In this document: one piece after another, positions 22,918 to 31,679 of the stretch
Layout: every line of letters begins with the position of its first letter
Position numbering within the stretch: the stretch's first letter is position 1
Assembly (NCBI RefSeq): GCF_006716815.1
Contig: NZ_VFPS01000005.1
Coordinates: 62,001 to 126,000, forward strand
Length of the DNA stretch: 64,000 nt
Source of the DNA: Microbacterium lacticum
GTDB taxonomy: Bacteria > Actinomycetota > Actinomycetes > Actinomycetales > Microbacteriaceae
Direction: 5' to 3'
The notes under the pieces: generated by a model
What the model was told of the DNA's origin: nothing
What the model saw: the letters and a program-made list of their open reading frames with translations, nothing else
Database searches by the model: none
Made by a program: the position numbers and the translations under genes

Positions 22918-23868
22918 ATGACCTCCACGCCTCGCTCCGGCACGTCGTTCGAGATCCGCTCCGGCGGCTACGTCGCCGAGATCGCGAGCATCGGGGCATC
23001 CGTGCGCACGCTCCGCCACAAGGGACGCGACCTCATCGTGCCGTTCGACGCCGACGAGGTGCGCCCCGGTTTCCGCGGCGCGCTGCTCGCGCCGTGGCCG
23101 AACCGGGTCGTCGACGGGCGGTACGCGTTGGAGGGCCGTGAGTTCGAGCTGCCGCTCACCGAGCCGCGCCGCGGGCACGCGCTGCACGGCCTCGCCGCCT
23201 GGCTCGACTTCGCGCCCGTCGAGCAGTCGGCCGATGCCGTGACGCTCGCGGCCGAGATCGTGCCGCAGACCGCGTACCCCTGGTACCTCCGCATCGAGAC
23301 GACGTTCCGTCTCGATGCGGACGGCCTCACGCAGACCGTCCGCGCGGAGAACGTGGGAACGGATGCCGCGCCGTTCGGCACCGGCCCGCACCCTTATCTC
23401 GTCGCCGGTTCTGCACCGCTCGATGACTGGACGCTCGAGCTGCCGGCCGCGCGCGTACTCGAGGTGACCGCCGACCGGCTCATCCCACTCGCCCTGCACG
23501 ACGTCGCCGCGTACGACCCCGCCCGCTTCGACTGGCGCGCACCGCGCCGGCTCGGTGCGGCCGAGATCGACCACGCCTACACCGACCTCGATCGGGGCGC
23601 CGACGGGATCGCGCGGGTGCGACTGACCGACCCGAGCGGCACCGGCGTGGAGCTGTCGTGGGATGCCGCCTGCGCCTGGGTGCAGGTGCACACCGCGGAT
23701 CTCCCGGGCGGCGCGGCGCAGCCGTTCCACCGGGCGGGGCTCGCGGTCGAGCCGATGACGTGCGCTCCGGATGCCTTCAACGCGGGCCGCTACGACTTCG
23801 ACGCCGGTCTGCTCTCCCTCGCGCCGGGCGCGATGGCCGAGGCATCCTGGCGCATCGCCGCGCTGTAG
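22918..23868 (+). CDS. Aldose 1-epimerase family protein
   Basis: The 316-residue beta-sandwich protein has LLAPWPNRVVDGRYALEGRE, then RGHALHGLAAW with a conserved histidine, GTGPHPYL with the second histidine, and LAVEPMTCAPDAFN with the catalytic glutamate. Motifs and length match galactose-mutarotase-like enzymes, which interconvert alpha and beta anomers of aldoses. It probably forms one operon with the sulfurtransferase and dehydrogenase genes. A strong hairpin terminator follows at 23928. Confidence 0.88.
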   Translation: MTSTPRSGTSFEIRSGGYVAEIASIGASVRTLRHKGRDLIVPFDADEVRPGFRGALLAPWPNRVVDGRYALEGREFELPLTEPRRGHALHGLAAWLDFAPVEQSADAVTLAAEIVPQTAYPWYLRIETTFRLDADGLTQTVRAENVGTDAAPFGTGPHPYLVAGSAPLDDWTLELPAARVLEVTADRLIPLALHDVAAYDPARFDWRAPRRLGAAEIDHAYTDLDRGADGIARVRLTDPSGTGVELSWDAACAWVQVHTADLPGGAAQPFHRAGLAVEPMTCAPDAFNAGRYDFDAGLLSLAPGAMAEASWRIAAL

Positions 23869-23927
23869 GGGCGCGGTCGGCTCGCGCGAGCCGGGCGCCC
23901 CCCGCTTCGCCCGCGCCGGGCAGTGCA

Positions 23928-23957
23928 AAGGGCCCCGGAGTACTCTCCGAGGCCCTT
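23928..23957. terminator. Intrinsic-type terminator
   Basis: AAGGGCC-CCGGAG pairs with CTCCGA-GGCCCTT (one mismatch, short TACT loop). It lies between the stop of the epimerase gene and the stop of the convergent small gene, so it could serve both directions. Confidence 0.75.
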
Positions 23958-24015
23958 CACATTCGCCCGGTGAGATCTCACCGAGTGGTTCTCGTCGGGC
24001 GTGCCGGGGAGGGGT

Positions 24016-24219
24016 TCAGTCGTTGTCGCCGCGCAGTTCGGCGTTGACCTCGTTCTTCTTCTTGACCGATTCGCGCTCGGCTTCGGCCTTCTTGACCTCG
24101 TGGTCGGCCTTCACCTCGTCGACCTTGTCGCCGATACGGTCGGCGGTGTCTTCGTAGGCCTCTTTGATCTTGCGGCCCGCAGTCTCGGCGGCGTCTTTCG
24201 CGTCGTCCAGGAATCCCAT
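24016..24219 (-). CDS. Small charged, CsbD-like stress protein (67 aa)
   Basis: ATG 24219 is preceded by AAAGGAAC. The 67-residue product begins MGFLDDAKDAAETAGRKIKE and continues with KVDEVKADHEVKKAEAER and related repeats, ending NEVNAELRGDND. The sequence is one long amphipathic helix rich in Lys, Glu, Asp and Ala, like CsbD-type or LEA-like stress proteins. Family membership is only suggested by composition. It is convergent with the epimerase gene. Confidence 0.7.
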   Translation of the reverse strand: MGFLDDAKDAAETAGRKIKEAYEDTADRIGDKVDEVKADHEVKKAEAERESVKKKNEVNAELRGDND

Positions 24220-24346
24220 GTTCCGTTCCTTTCTGCTGGGAGAGTGGTTCACGTTTCACGGTACGAGCGGGCACGCCCTGCGGCAAGGGCTTGTCAGCGT
24301 GGCATCCACCGTGCTATCCGGCGGCGATATGGCTTACTGTGTGGCC

Positions 24347-24733
24347 ATGACTCTCGCCGTGGACCCGTCGTTCGAGCAGTTCCAGCAGTACTTCGGCAAC
24401 GGGGTGGGCACGGTGCTCGCGCTCACCTAAAACGTGCTGCTCGCCGTGGCGATGTGGCGCGTGTTCAGCAAGGCGGGGTACCTCGGCATCCTCGCGTTCA
24501 TCCCCGTCGTCAACTGGTTCATCCAGGTGAAGATCGCCGGGTTCTCGGCGTGGTGGGGGCTGCTCGTGCTCGTGCCGATCGTGAACATCGTGTTCTCGAT
24601 CATCGTGGCGGCGCGGATCGGGCGCGGGTTCGGGCACGGGGCGTTCTTCTCGTTCCTCCTGCTCTGGCTGATCGCGCCGGTCGGGTACTTCATCATCGGG
24701 CTGAGCTCGGATCGCTACACGCGGCCGATCTGA
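24347..24733 (+). pseudogene. DUF5684-like membrane protein, interrupted by an in-frame TAA
   Basis: From ATG 24347 the frame reads a short N-terminus (FEQFQQYFGNGVGTVLALT) and then TAA at 24428. The same frame continues directly with NVLLAVAMWRVFSKAGYLGI, LAFIPVVNWFIQVKIAG, WWGLLVLVPIVNIVFSIIVA and a last helix, which is a complete four-helix DUF5684-type membrane protein. A TAC to TAA change would explain the stop. A TACTGT box 6 nt before the ATG indicates a once functional leaderless promoter. A shorter GTG start at 24434 could still give a 99-residue product. Confidence 0.65.
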
Positions 24734-24790
24734 GCGCCCCGTCTCCCCGCCCGGCGGGCCGGTTCCCTAGGATCGACTCGAGGGGGTGTC

Positions 24791-25465
24791 GTGGTCGAGC
24801 AGCGGACGGGCAAGACGGGCAAGAAGAAGCGCGTGCGCACGCGCGACGTCGTCGCCGAGGGGCTGTACATCGCGTCGGCGGCCACGCGGCTGAGTCTCAA
24901 GAACACGATCCTCGTGCACACCCTCGCCGACGGCGAGGACTTCGACGCCGAGCGCTACGTGCCCGAGGCGCGTGCCGCGCTCGAGGCGCTCGCCGCCGAG
25001 GCCGAGGCCGACGCGGCGCGTACCGAGCGTGAGCGCAAGCGTGCGCGCACGCGTCACTCCGACTCCGACGGCACTCACGATTACCGCAGTCGTGATGTGC
25101 GCAACCTCCGCCGGCGCGAGAAGCAGTCGCTCCACGTCGCGACCGAGCTCCGTGCCCGGGCGGAGGACGATGTCGAGCTGCACAAGCTCATCGCGGATGC
25201 CCGTGACGCGGCCTGGGCCGAGGTCGCCGGCAACATCGACCGGGTGCTGCGCATCGAGGCATCCCGCCCCGATCTCGAACCCGACTACGAGCGCATGCGC
25301 GGGGCGCGGATGCAGGCGCTGCGGCTCGTCGATCTGCCGAAGCTCCGCGCGAACCGGCGCACCGCGAAGACGCAGCGGCGTCTGCGCGAGTCGGGTCAGC
25401 TGCCCGAAGTCGAGCGCGCGGGCGCCCTCGCTCCCGGCGAAGTCGACCCCGGCGAGATGGAGTGA
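24791..25465 (+). CDS. Hypothetical charged, helical protein (224 aa)
   Basis: The 224-residue protein starts at GTG 24791 with GAGGGGG upstream. It has a Lys/Arg-rich N-terminus (TGKTGKKKRVRTRDVVAEG). A middle alanine/glutamate-rich region (ARAALEALAAEAEADAARTE) is probably coiled coil, followed by RDVRNLRRREKQSLHVATEL and an acidic tail. No enzyme motif is visible. It lies just before the tRNA-Arg gene. Function unknown. Confidence 0.65.
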   Translation: MVEQRTGKTGKKKRVRTRDVVAEGLYIASAATRLSLKNTILVHTLADGEDFDAERYVPEARAALEALAAEAEADAARTERERKRARTRHSDSDGTHDYRSRDVRNLRRREKQSLHVATELRARAEDDVELHKLIADARDAAWAEVAGNIDRVLRIEASRPDLEPDYERMRGARMQALRLVDLPKLRANRRTAKTQRRLRESGQLPEVERAGALAPGEVDPGEME

Positions 25466-25535
25466 GCGCCCCCGATTCGGCGGACGCCGACGGGTGCGCT
25501 AAGCTATTCCCTGGCCCGCTTCGGGTCGTGTGCCC

Positions 25536-25611
25536 GCGCCTGTAGCTCAATGGATAGAGCATCTGACTACGGATCAGAAGGTTAGGGGTTCGAGTCCCTT
25601 CAGGCGCACCA
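25536..25611 (+). tRNA. tRNA-Arg (anticodon ACG), CCA encoded
   Basis: A full cloverleaf can be drawn: acceptor GCGCCTG pairs with CAGGCGC, the D arm is GCTC/GAGC, the anticodon stem TCTGA/TCAGA holds the loop CTACGGA (anticodon ACG), and the T arm contains TTCGAGT. Discriminator A and an encoded CCA follow. DNA immediately downstream has lower GC and carries transposase remains and accessory genes, so this tRNA gene may be an integration site. Confidence 0.97.
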
Positions 25612-25618
25612 TAGGCCA

Positions 25619-25653
25619 TTTGTACGGATGAGGTGATCTCGTTTGTACGGATG
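25619..25653. repeat. Direct repeat TTTGTACGGATG, two copies
   Basis: TTTGTACGGATG occurs at 25619-25630 and again at 25642-25653, just after the tRNA-Arg. The copies may be the end structure of the element carrying the DDE transposase or part of an attachment region. No third copy is seen at the far side of that gene. Confidence 0.55.
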
Positions 25654-25659
25654 GATGAT

Positions 25660-25698
25660 GAAGGCCGGATTTCTCGGATGACGAGACGTCCGGCCTTC
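25660..25698. terminator. Hairpin downstream of the DDE transposase gene and tRNA-Arg
   Basis: GAAGGCCGGA (25660-25669) and TCCGGCCTTC (25689-25698) pair perfectly over 10 bp. The position suits termination of tRNA-Arg transcription or of the reverse-strand transposase. No long U-run follows. Confidence 0.55.
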
Positions 25699-25825
25699 GT
25701 CGTCGTGCCTTTGATCGTTCGATGCGCTGTGGTACAGCGTGTGTTGGCCGCTGGCGTGGCGTAGGCGTCGTCTCGGGCGTGTTTCTGGGCAGGCTGGCGC
25801 GCCGCTTCTCGCCGGGTGGTTCGTC

Positions 25826-26130
25826 TTAGGCGGTTGCGGCAGTCTCGGGCGGCGCGTTTGCTGGGGCGGTGGTCCAGCCGTGGGTCAGGTCGCGGCGGCG
25901 GGTTCGTTCGACCAGGGCTGTCGAGATCGAGGAGACGCCGATCTGGTCGATGAGCCAGGCGATGATATTCCGCGTGTTTGTCGCGACGGCCATGGTCACG
26001 AGGGAGATCAACTGGGCGATCCATCCGCGACGCGGGCGCTTCTGCGGGTCGTCAATCGGGAGGTGCGCGCCGTGCTTCAGGGAGTTGTTCATCGACTCCA
26101 CGGACTGCCGTCCTGAGGTGTACTGCTCGG
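25826..26130 (-). pseudogene. DDE transposase, C-terminal part (separated by tandem IS481 insertion)
   Basis: Reverse-strand frame reading AEQYTSGRQSVESMNNSLKH, then GAHLPIDDPQKRPRRGWIAQ and a basic tail, ending at 25826. The Glu of RQSVESMNN fits the third acidic residue of a DDE transposase. It continues the protein whose first 489 residues lie at 28316-29780. The join is interrupted by IS elements occupying 26137-28309 and their CCTAGC duplications. After conceptual removal of those insertions the two parts are in the same frame but separated by a TAG codon. Confidence 0.75.
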
Positions 26131-26131
26131 C

Positions 26132-27133
26132 CTAGCTGTACTTCCCCGTGAGGTTGTGAACGCGGGCTGAGGGGGTCTGGCCGCCGATCCCGGTGTGGGG
26201 TCTGTGGTGATTGTAGTGATGCAGCCAGGTCTCGTAGGCCGCGGCTCGCTCTGCTTCGCTGGCGTAGGGCTTGGCGTAGGCCCATTCGGCGGCGAGGGTG
26301 CGGTTGAAGCGTTCGACCTTTCCGTTGGTCTGTGGCCGATACGGCTTTGTCCACTTGTGCTTCACGCCGTCGCCGAGCGCGTCCGCGAACGCGTGTGACC
26401 GGTAGCACGCGCCGTTGTCTGTCATCACGGCGGTGACCGTGACTCCGAGGCTCGCGAAGAACGCGTTCGCGCGGGTCCAGAACCCTGCCGCGGTCTCCTT
26501 GCGTTCGTCGTCGAGGATCTCCGAGTACGCGACTCTCGAGTTGTCGTCGACGGCGTGGTGCAGATACCGGTAGCCGCGGGAGCCGGCCGCTCCTGCCCGT
26601 GCGGCCTTGTCACGGACGGATGCCGCGGCACGGTCCTGCGCCGATCCGCGGCCGAAGGCGCGCCAGCCGCCGCCATCAGGGATCCGGCCCTGCTTCTTGA
26701 TGTCGACGTGGATCAGCTGGCCCGGTCTTGCGACCTCGTACCGCTTCGGCGTCGGCTTTCGGACTGGCAGCCCGGTGGCCTGATCGATGTTCACGAGCTT
26801 CGGCATCCCATACCTGGCCAGCACCCGGCCGACCGTCGAGCGGGCAAGGCCCAGGTGATACGCGATCCGGTGCGGACCCCACCGGCGGGTGAACCGCAAC
26901 GACACGATCCTCCGCTCCGTCTTCCGCGGGAGCCGGTTCGGCGAGGTCTGCGGCCTCGAGCTGCGGTCCGTCAACGGCAGCCCGGCCCGATACCGGTCGA
27001 CCCACCGTTTCGCCGTCGCGGGCGAGCACTGGAACCGTTCCGCTGCCCGCCGCAACGACCAGCCCCGATCCACGACGAGGACAGCAAGACGACGACGCCC
27101 TTCCGGCGTCAAAGGCGCGTTAGCGTGAGACAC
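26132..27133 (-). CDS. IS481-family transposase (type C)
   Basis: The roughly 333-residue DDE transposase starts at GTG 27133 (MSHANAPLTPEGRRRLA). It has a helix-turn-helix (GWSLRRAAERFQCSPATAKR) and a core with HVDIKK, VMTDNGA and GKVERFN carrying the three acidic residues. Compared with the A and B types it has an extra loop of about 15 residues (SAQDRAAASVRDKAARAGAA). The TAG stop at 26132-26134 lies in the target duplication outside the element, so the last codon (AGC) and stop come from the insertion site. Confidence 0.92.
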   Translation of the reverse strand: MSHANAPLTPEGRRRLAVLVVDRGWSLRRAAERFQCSPATAKRWVDRYRAGLPLTDRSSRPQTSPNRLPRKTERRIVSLRFTRRWGPHRIAYHLGLARSTVGRVLARYGMPKLVNIDQATGLPVRKPTPKRYEVARPGQLIHVDIKKQGRIPDGGGWRAFGRGSAQDRAAASVRDKAARAGAAGSRGYRYLHHAVDDNSRVAYSEILDDERKETAAGFWTRANAFFASLGVTVTAVMTDNGACYRSHAFADALGDGVKHKWTKPYRPQTNGKVERFNRTLAAEWAYAKPYASEAERAAAYETWLHHYNHHRPHTGIGGQTPSARVHNLTGKYS

Positions 27134-27229
27134 GATGACCTCCGTGGTCAGGATGCGAGTGTGGTAACCCACATCCTGCCCGGAGGTCTTCGCCTACCTC
27201 ACCCGTTCACAACCTCCCGAGGAAGTACA
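26137..27229 (-). mobile_element. IS481-family element, type C (1093 bp)
   Basis: The ends match as inverted repeats: TGTACTTCC(C/T)CG followed by GAGGTTGTGAACG. A perfect 6-bp duplication CCTAGC flanks it (26131-26136 and 27230-27235). The right-hand duplication is shared with the adjacent type A element, so the two sit head to tail with only CCTAGC between them. Confidence 0.92.
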
Positions 27230-27235
27230 CCTAGC

Positions 27236-28309
27236 TGTTCTTCCCACGGTGGTTGTGAGCAGCGTGGCGTGACGGGATGAGGTGAGGACCTCCGGTATCG
27301 ATGTGGGTTACCACACTCACTCGATCCACGGAGGTCCTCGTGTCATACGTTACCCACGCTCGCGCCGCGCTCACCGTCGATGGGCGGATCAAGATCGCTC
27401 GGCTGGTGATCGAGGACGGCTGGACGCAGGCTCGTGTCGCGGAGCGGTTCCAGGTCGCCCGTGGCACGGTCTCCAAGTGGGTCGCCCGGTATCGTGCCGG
27501 CGGACGCGCGGCGATGCAGGATCGCTCCTCACGGCCGGCGAGCTCGCCATCGCGGACGCCGCAGCGTATGGAGCGGCGGATCATCGGGTTGCGGGTGACC
27601 CGACGTTGGGGCCCGCATCGGATCGCGTACCACCTGCTGCTGCCGCAATCCACGGTCTCGAAGGTGCTGAAGCGGTACCGGGTGCCGCTGCTGGGGCAGG
27701 TCGACAAGAACACCGGTGTTCGGGTGCGCAAGCCGAAGCCGGTCCGGTACGAGCGACAGGCGCCGGGCGAGCTGGTGCACGTGGACGTGAAGAAGCTCGG
27801 CCGGATCCCTGACGGTGGCGGCTGGCGCACGCTGGGACGTGCCACGGGCCGCAAACGCCGCTCCGGGGTCGGCTACTCGTATCTGCATTCCGCGATCGAC
27901 GACCACGCCCGACTGGTCTACTCCGAGATCCTCCCCGACGAACGCAAGGACACCGCCGGCGGGTTCTGGCAGCGCGCCAGCGCGTTCTTCGCCGGGCACG
28001 GCATCACCGTGCAGCGGGTGATGACCGATAACGGCTCCTGCTACCGGTCCAAGGTGTTCAACGAGGCGCTCGGCGAGAACGTGAAGCACAAATACACGCG
28101 GCCCTATCGGCCGCAGACCAACGGGAAGATCGAGCGATTCCACCGCACCCTCGCCGACGAATGGGCCTACGCCCGCCACTACGACTCAGACCAGCAGCGA
28201 GCCGCCAGCTACGACGCCTGGCTGCACCACTACAATCACCATCGACCCCACACCGGCATCGGAGGCCGAGCACCCATCGACCGCGTCCACAACGTCAGTG
28301 GGAAGAACA
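27236..28309 (+). mobile_element. IS481-family element, type A copy 1 (1074 bp)
   Basis: The inverted ends start TGTTCTTCCCAC. It is flanked by CCTAGC at 27230-27235 and 28310-28315, a perfect 6-bp NCTAGN duplication. A second copy with the same length lies at 37667. It lies directly beside the type C element, inside the split DDE transposase gene. Confidence 0.92.
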
Positions 28310-28314
28310 CCTAG
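27340..28314 (+). CDS. IS481-family transposase (type A)
   Basis: The 324-residue DDE transposase starts at GTG 27340 (MSYVTHARAALTVDGR) with GGAGGT upstream. The N-terminal HTH reads GWTQARVAERFQVARGTVSK. The catalytic core has HVDVKK, VMTDNGSC and GKIERFH. The product ends GKNT, where the Thr codon and the TAG stop are formed from the duplicated target CCTAGC. The copy at 37771 differs at the last residue (Ile) because its target is TCTAGG. Confidence 0.92.
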   Translation: MSYVTHARAALTVDGRIKIARLVIEDGWTQARVAERFQVARGTVSKWVARYRAGGRAAMQDRSSRPASSPSRTPQRMERRIIGLRVTRRWGPHRIAYHLLLPQSTVSKVLKRYRVPLLGQVDKNTGVRVRKPKPVRYERQAPGELVHVDVKKLGRIPDGGGWRTLGRATGRKRRSGVGYSYLHSAIDDHARLVYSEILPDERKDTAGGFWQRASAFFAGHGITVQRVMTDNGSCYRSKVFNEALGENVKHKYTRPYRPQTNGKIERFHRTLADEWAYARHYDSDQQRAASYDAWLHHYNHHRPHTGIGGRAPIDRVHNVSGKNT

Positions 28315-28315
28315 C

Positions 28316-29780
28316 GTTCGGACTGGTACGGGTACTCCTGCTCGTATTTCGCGCCCGCTGAGGGCGGCACGGTGATCGTCTGCTGGTTGCAGACCTGCGG
28401 GCGAGGTTTTGGTAGCAGGACGGGAAGGAGCCGGGTCAACGGGCGGTCCACGGTCTTCGGGTGCGAATCCCGGTAGGGGCACTTGATCGTCGCAGATGGG
28501 CCGACCGCGGGGCACTGGAGCCGTTGGTAGCCCTCGTCGTCGGCGCGTTCTTTCCGGTGGAGTTCGTAGGCTTTGCGTTGCTCGATCCGCTGTTCGTATG
28601 TGCTCGTGCTGATCCGCTGGGGATCGTAGTCTTGGCGCAGGAAGTAGTCGATGCTCGCGTCACGAAGCGGGGTAGGGATGCCGGGGCTGTACCAGCGCCC
28701 TTCGATGAGGAGCGCTCCTGCGTGACTGGCTTGCTGTCCGAGGTGGTCGCGGGTGTAGTCGAACACGATTCGGTAGTCGCGGGCGCGGAGCGGGAGGGCG
28801 AGGTCCTCTGCTTTGGTCCCGGGAAGGTACGCCCGGTCTGCGACGAAGTGTCCGACCGGGAGCCCGTGGTTGTGGAGGGCGTCGATGCAGGTGAGGGCGT
28901 TCTCTGCGAGTCTTTTCCCTGGCACGTCAAGGGTCATTGCGAGGACGATGACGGGAACGTTCGCACCATAGGAGATCGCCGTGTGGGCTTCGCGTCCCCA
29001 GAGGAGTTCGCTCGTCGTTCGGCTGTACTTCGTGTCCGCGCGGGCGGTGCTCCCGCCGTCGTGGTCGCCGTCGCGTCGATACCAGCCCGCTCCGGGGTCG
29101 GAGGACGCGTACAGCGACCGCTTCCCGCGCCCGCGCGCGGGGGCGGCGACGACGGTGGCGTCGAACGCAACGTCGCCACGGTACGAGCGTCGGGCTCCCC
29201 GTGGGAGGAGCATCCAGGTCCCTTGGAGGAGGGCGTTCCCGAAGGCGTGCGCTCGCGCGCGGCGAACGGTGTGCTTCCTGTCGCGGTGGCGAGCGGCCCA
29301 GGTGCTTGCCTCATCCTTCGTCATCAGCCAGTACAACGAGCCAGGTTCCGGGTTCATCACCTCGATCAGACGCTGGTACGTGTTGTAGGCGCGGTGGTAG
29401 AGAGCGTCGTCGCTGATCTCGTCAGGCATGTCGATCCCGATGGTCGCGAGCATTTCGACCGGGGTGTGGCGGAGGAGGTCGCGCATCTCGGTGAACAGGG
29501 GTGCACGGCGGCTCAGCGTGAGCACGATCATCAATGTGGTCACCTGCACCTCGGAGAGCCACGGTGTTGGTCCTGGGCGTTTGTCTCCCCGGTCCTCGGC
29601 CCGCCAGGCGTGGAGCATCTTCTCGATCTTGCTGTTCTCCACGATGCGTCGGGCGGTGTCGAAGATTTCACAGCGACCGCCGATGGCCGCGCCTTCGCTG
29701 GGAAAGAAGTCCATGTCGAACAGGGCCGCGAGGGACGCATTGTCCTTCGGGACCTTGAACGAACTGGTCTTCTTCGCCAT
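28316..29780 (-). pseudogene. DDE-type transposase, N-terminal 489 residues (split gene)
   Basis: From ATG 29780 the product starts MAKKTSSFKVPKDNASLAAL. It has a helical region about 60-130 (SEVQVTTLMIVLTLSRRAPL) and the catalytic motifs VAFDATVVAAPARG (first Asp) and HFVADRAYLPGTKAED (second Asp). The pattern is that of an IS1182/IS4-like DDE transposase, but the family is not certain. The frame ends at the IS481 insertion after EQEYPYQSER, and the last catalytic region is at 25826-26130. No terminal repeats for the parent element were identified. Confidence 0.75.
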
Positions 29781-29934
29781 GACGCTTCAGATCACCGCCC
29801 GTAGGGTGCGACGCATCGGTTGGCGACGAACCTGGACTCATGGACGTTGGCTCGGAGCATGTCTGGTTCTACCGGCAAGGACCGATCTGACCGCGACTCG
29901 CCGCCCACCACCCGGCATGTGCTATTTGCGGTGA

Positions 29935-29940
29935 TAATAT
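29935..29940 (+). promoter_or_regulatory. -10 box of the ImmA cluster
   Basis: TAATAT lies 7 nt before ATG 29948 in an AT-rich stretch (GATAATATAAC). The geometry suits a leaderless transcript that would start the cluster running from 29948 onwards. Confidence 0.5.
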
Positions 29941-29947
29941 AACTGAC

Positions 29948-30568
29948 ATGAGCACAGACCTGCGTGACTTGATCCTGGAGCGGATGTCGCCGCTGGTTCC
30001 CGTCCTGAACGCGGTGATGGCGAAGGCTGTGACCGTTGCGGAGCATGCGATGACGGATGCCGCCGAGATCGAGGCGGAGTACCGGACAACGCGTGTCCAT
30101 GTTGCGCGTGCGAAGGCTCGCTCGCTTCTCACGGCGCGTGACTTGGGTGCGTGGCAGGTTGACGAGAACCAGGCGAAGAACGCGGCTCTGCATCTGTACA
30201 GCGATGACCTCGTGCTCCGGTTCCTGCACTCGCCCACTGTCGTTCCCTCGCCCGGGACGAATCTTGCGCGGCGCGCTTGGTACACAAACACTCCGATGAT
30301 GGACAACGCACGACTGTTCGAGGAACCTGAACGGCTTCTGCTGATCTGGGCCGCGGACTTCGCCGCGGGCACCGTCTCGATGCGGGCCGTGCACCCGATT
30401 GGCACGTGGAAGTACGGCGAGAAGGCCCGCATCGACCTTTCCGTGCCGCTGGACGACGAAGACGTGTTCGCGTCTTCGTTCGACACGCGAGATGAGGAAG
30501 AGGACCTGGACATGCCGACGCGGACGGAGGCCGCAGAAGAGGAGGACGAGCGCGATGCTTCGGCCTGA
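29948..30568 (+). CDS. Hypothetical partner protein of the XRE-ImmA gene (206 aa)
   Basis: The 206-residue protein starts MSTDLRDLILERMSPLVPVL. A long helical N-terminal half (about 1-70) is followed by LYSDDLVLRFLHSPTVVPSP, LLLIWAADFAAGTVSMRAVH, PIGTWKYGEKARIDLSVPLD and a strongly acidic tail (EEEDLDMPTRTEAAEEEDE). No membrane helix, signal or known catalytic motif is visible. Its 3' end overlaps the XRE-ImmA gene by 14 nt in another frame, which indicates co-expression. It may be the effector or target that the ImmA protease controls. Confidence 0.65.
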   Translation: MSTDLRDLILERMSPLVPVLNAVMAKAVTVAEHAMTDAAEIEAEYRTTRVHVARAKARSLLTARDLGAWQVDENQAKNAALHLYSDDLVLRFLHSPTVVPSPGTNLARRAWYTNTPMMDNARLFEEPERLLLIWAADFAAGTVSMRAVHPIGTWKYGEKARIDLSVPLDDEDVFASSFDTRDEEEDLDMPTRTEAAEEEDERDASA

Positions 30569-31640
30569 GCGCATCACCGCGGCACGTGAACTACTGAGCG
30601 TCACCCAAGCCGACCTCGCCGCCACGGCGGGCGTCACACAGGCGATGGTCTCCATGGTGGAAAAGCACCGCCGCGACTTCACACCCGCCCTCGCTGACGC
30701 ATTCGCGGGCGGGCTGGGACTCCCAGTCGAGTTCTTCGCCGTCCCCTCCGCAGGCGTGCCTCGCGACGAGGTGCACTTCCGCAAGAACGCGACCGCCCGG
30801 GTGAAGGACACCACTCGCACGTTCCGGTTCTTCGATGAAGGTTTCCGCGTCACCGAGCAACTGCTCGACGGTTCCGGCTACCCGCGCCCGCTCATCCCCG
30901 TCGTCCAGGACGACGCCCCGGTACTCAGCGCGGAGCGCATCGGGCAGATCGCAGACGAAACCCGCCGTGCTCTTGCACTGTCACTTGACGAGCCGATCAC
31001 AAACGTCACGCGGGCACTCGAACGCTCCGGGATCGCCGTCGCACCCATCGGATTCACCGATGACGCCCTTCCCGGGCACGACGGGCTCGCGCACACGGGC
31101 GGGCGCGGCAACGCGACCCTGATCGGCTACATCAGCAAGAGCGGCGACCGAGACCGGTTCACCATCGCCCACGAACTCGGCCACCTCGTCCTGCACTCCT
31201 ACCGACACTCCGACGACCGTGAACGTGAGGCACACCAGTTCGCAGGCGCATTCCTCCTGCCCGACGCGCACGCCCGCGAACTCATCGAGCCGGACACGAC
31301 CCTTGGCACGCTCGCGCGGGTGAAGGCGAGTTGGGGCATCTCCATCGCCGCGCTCGTCAAGCGCGGCGAAGCAGTCGGCGTGCTCTCGAAGGACCGCACC
31401 TCCACACTGTTCCGGCAGATCGCATCCCGCGGCTGGCGCACGCAGGAGCCCGTCGAGGTGCGCCCTGAGTCCCCGCGGCTCCTGTTCCGGCTCCTCCAGG
31501 GCGAGTACGGCGAAACGCCGTACTCGAACCGAGCCATCGAGCACGACCTCGCCCTCCCCACGCTCTTCCTCCGCGCCCTCGCACCAGCGCCCACCACAGG
31601 CCGCGAAGTGCGCCCGGTCGTGACGCTCCACGCCAGATAG
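30555..31640 (+). CDS. XRE-family regulator fused to ImmA/IrrE metallopeptidase
   Basis: The 362-residue protein has an N-terminal helix-turn-helix (ARELLSVTQADLAATAGVTQ then AMVSMVE, about 10-36) and a zinc metallopeptidase domain. The latter carries FTIAHELGHLVLHSY (HExxH at 206-210) and the third-ligand region EREAHQFAGAFLLP near 225. This is the HTH plus COG2856 architecture found in toxin-antitoxin modules, ICEs and phage regulators, where the protease cleaves a repressor or partner. It starts at ATG 30555 inside the end of the upstream gene. Its role in controlling the local cluster is inferred. Confidence 0.88.
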   Translation: MLRPERITAARELLSVTQADLAATAGVTQAMVSMVEKHRRDFTPALADAFAGGLGLPVEFFAVPSAGVPRDEVHFRKNATARVKDTTRTFRFFDEGFRVTEQLLDGSGYPRPLIPVVQDDAPVLSAERIGQIADETRRALALSLDEPITNVTRALERSGIAVAPIGFTDDALPGHDGLAHTGGRGNATLIGYISKSGDRDRFTIAHELGHLVLHSYRHSDDREREAHQFAGAFLLPDAHARELIEPDTTLGTLARVKASWGISIAALVKRGEAVGVLSKDRTSTLFRQIASRGWRTQEPVEVRPESPRLLFRLLQGEYGETPYSNRAIEHDLALPTLFLRALAPAPTTGREVRPVVTLHAR

Positions 31641-31679
31641 TCCCTACGACAAAAGACCGCTCCTCCGAAAGGACTGCCC

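Noticed and set aside
25188..26024. Long reverse-strand frame containing EGTRTPNLLIRSQMLYPLSY
   Set aside because: This is the well-known false ORF that arises from translating the antisense of a tRNA gene, here tRNA-Arg at 25536-25611. It is not a gene.
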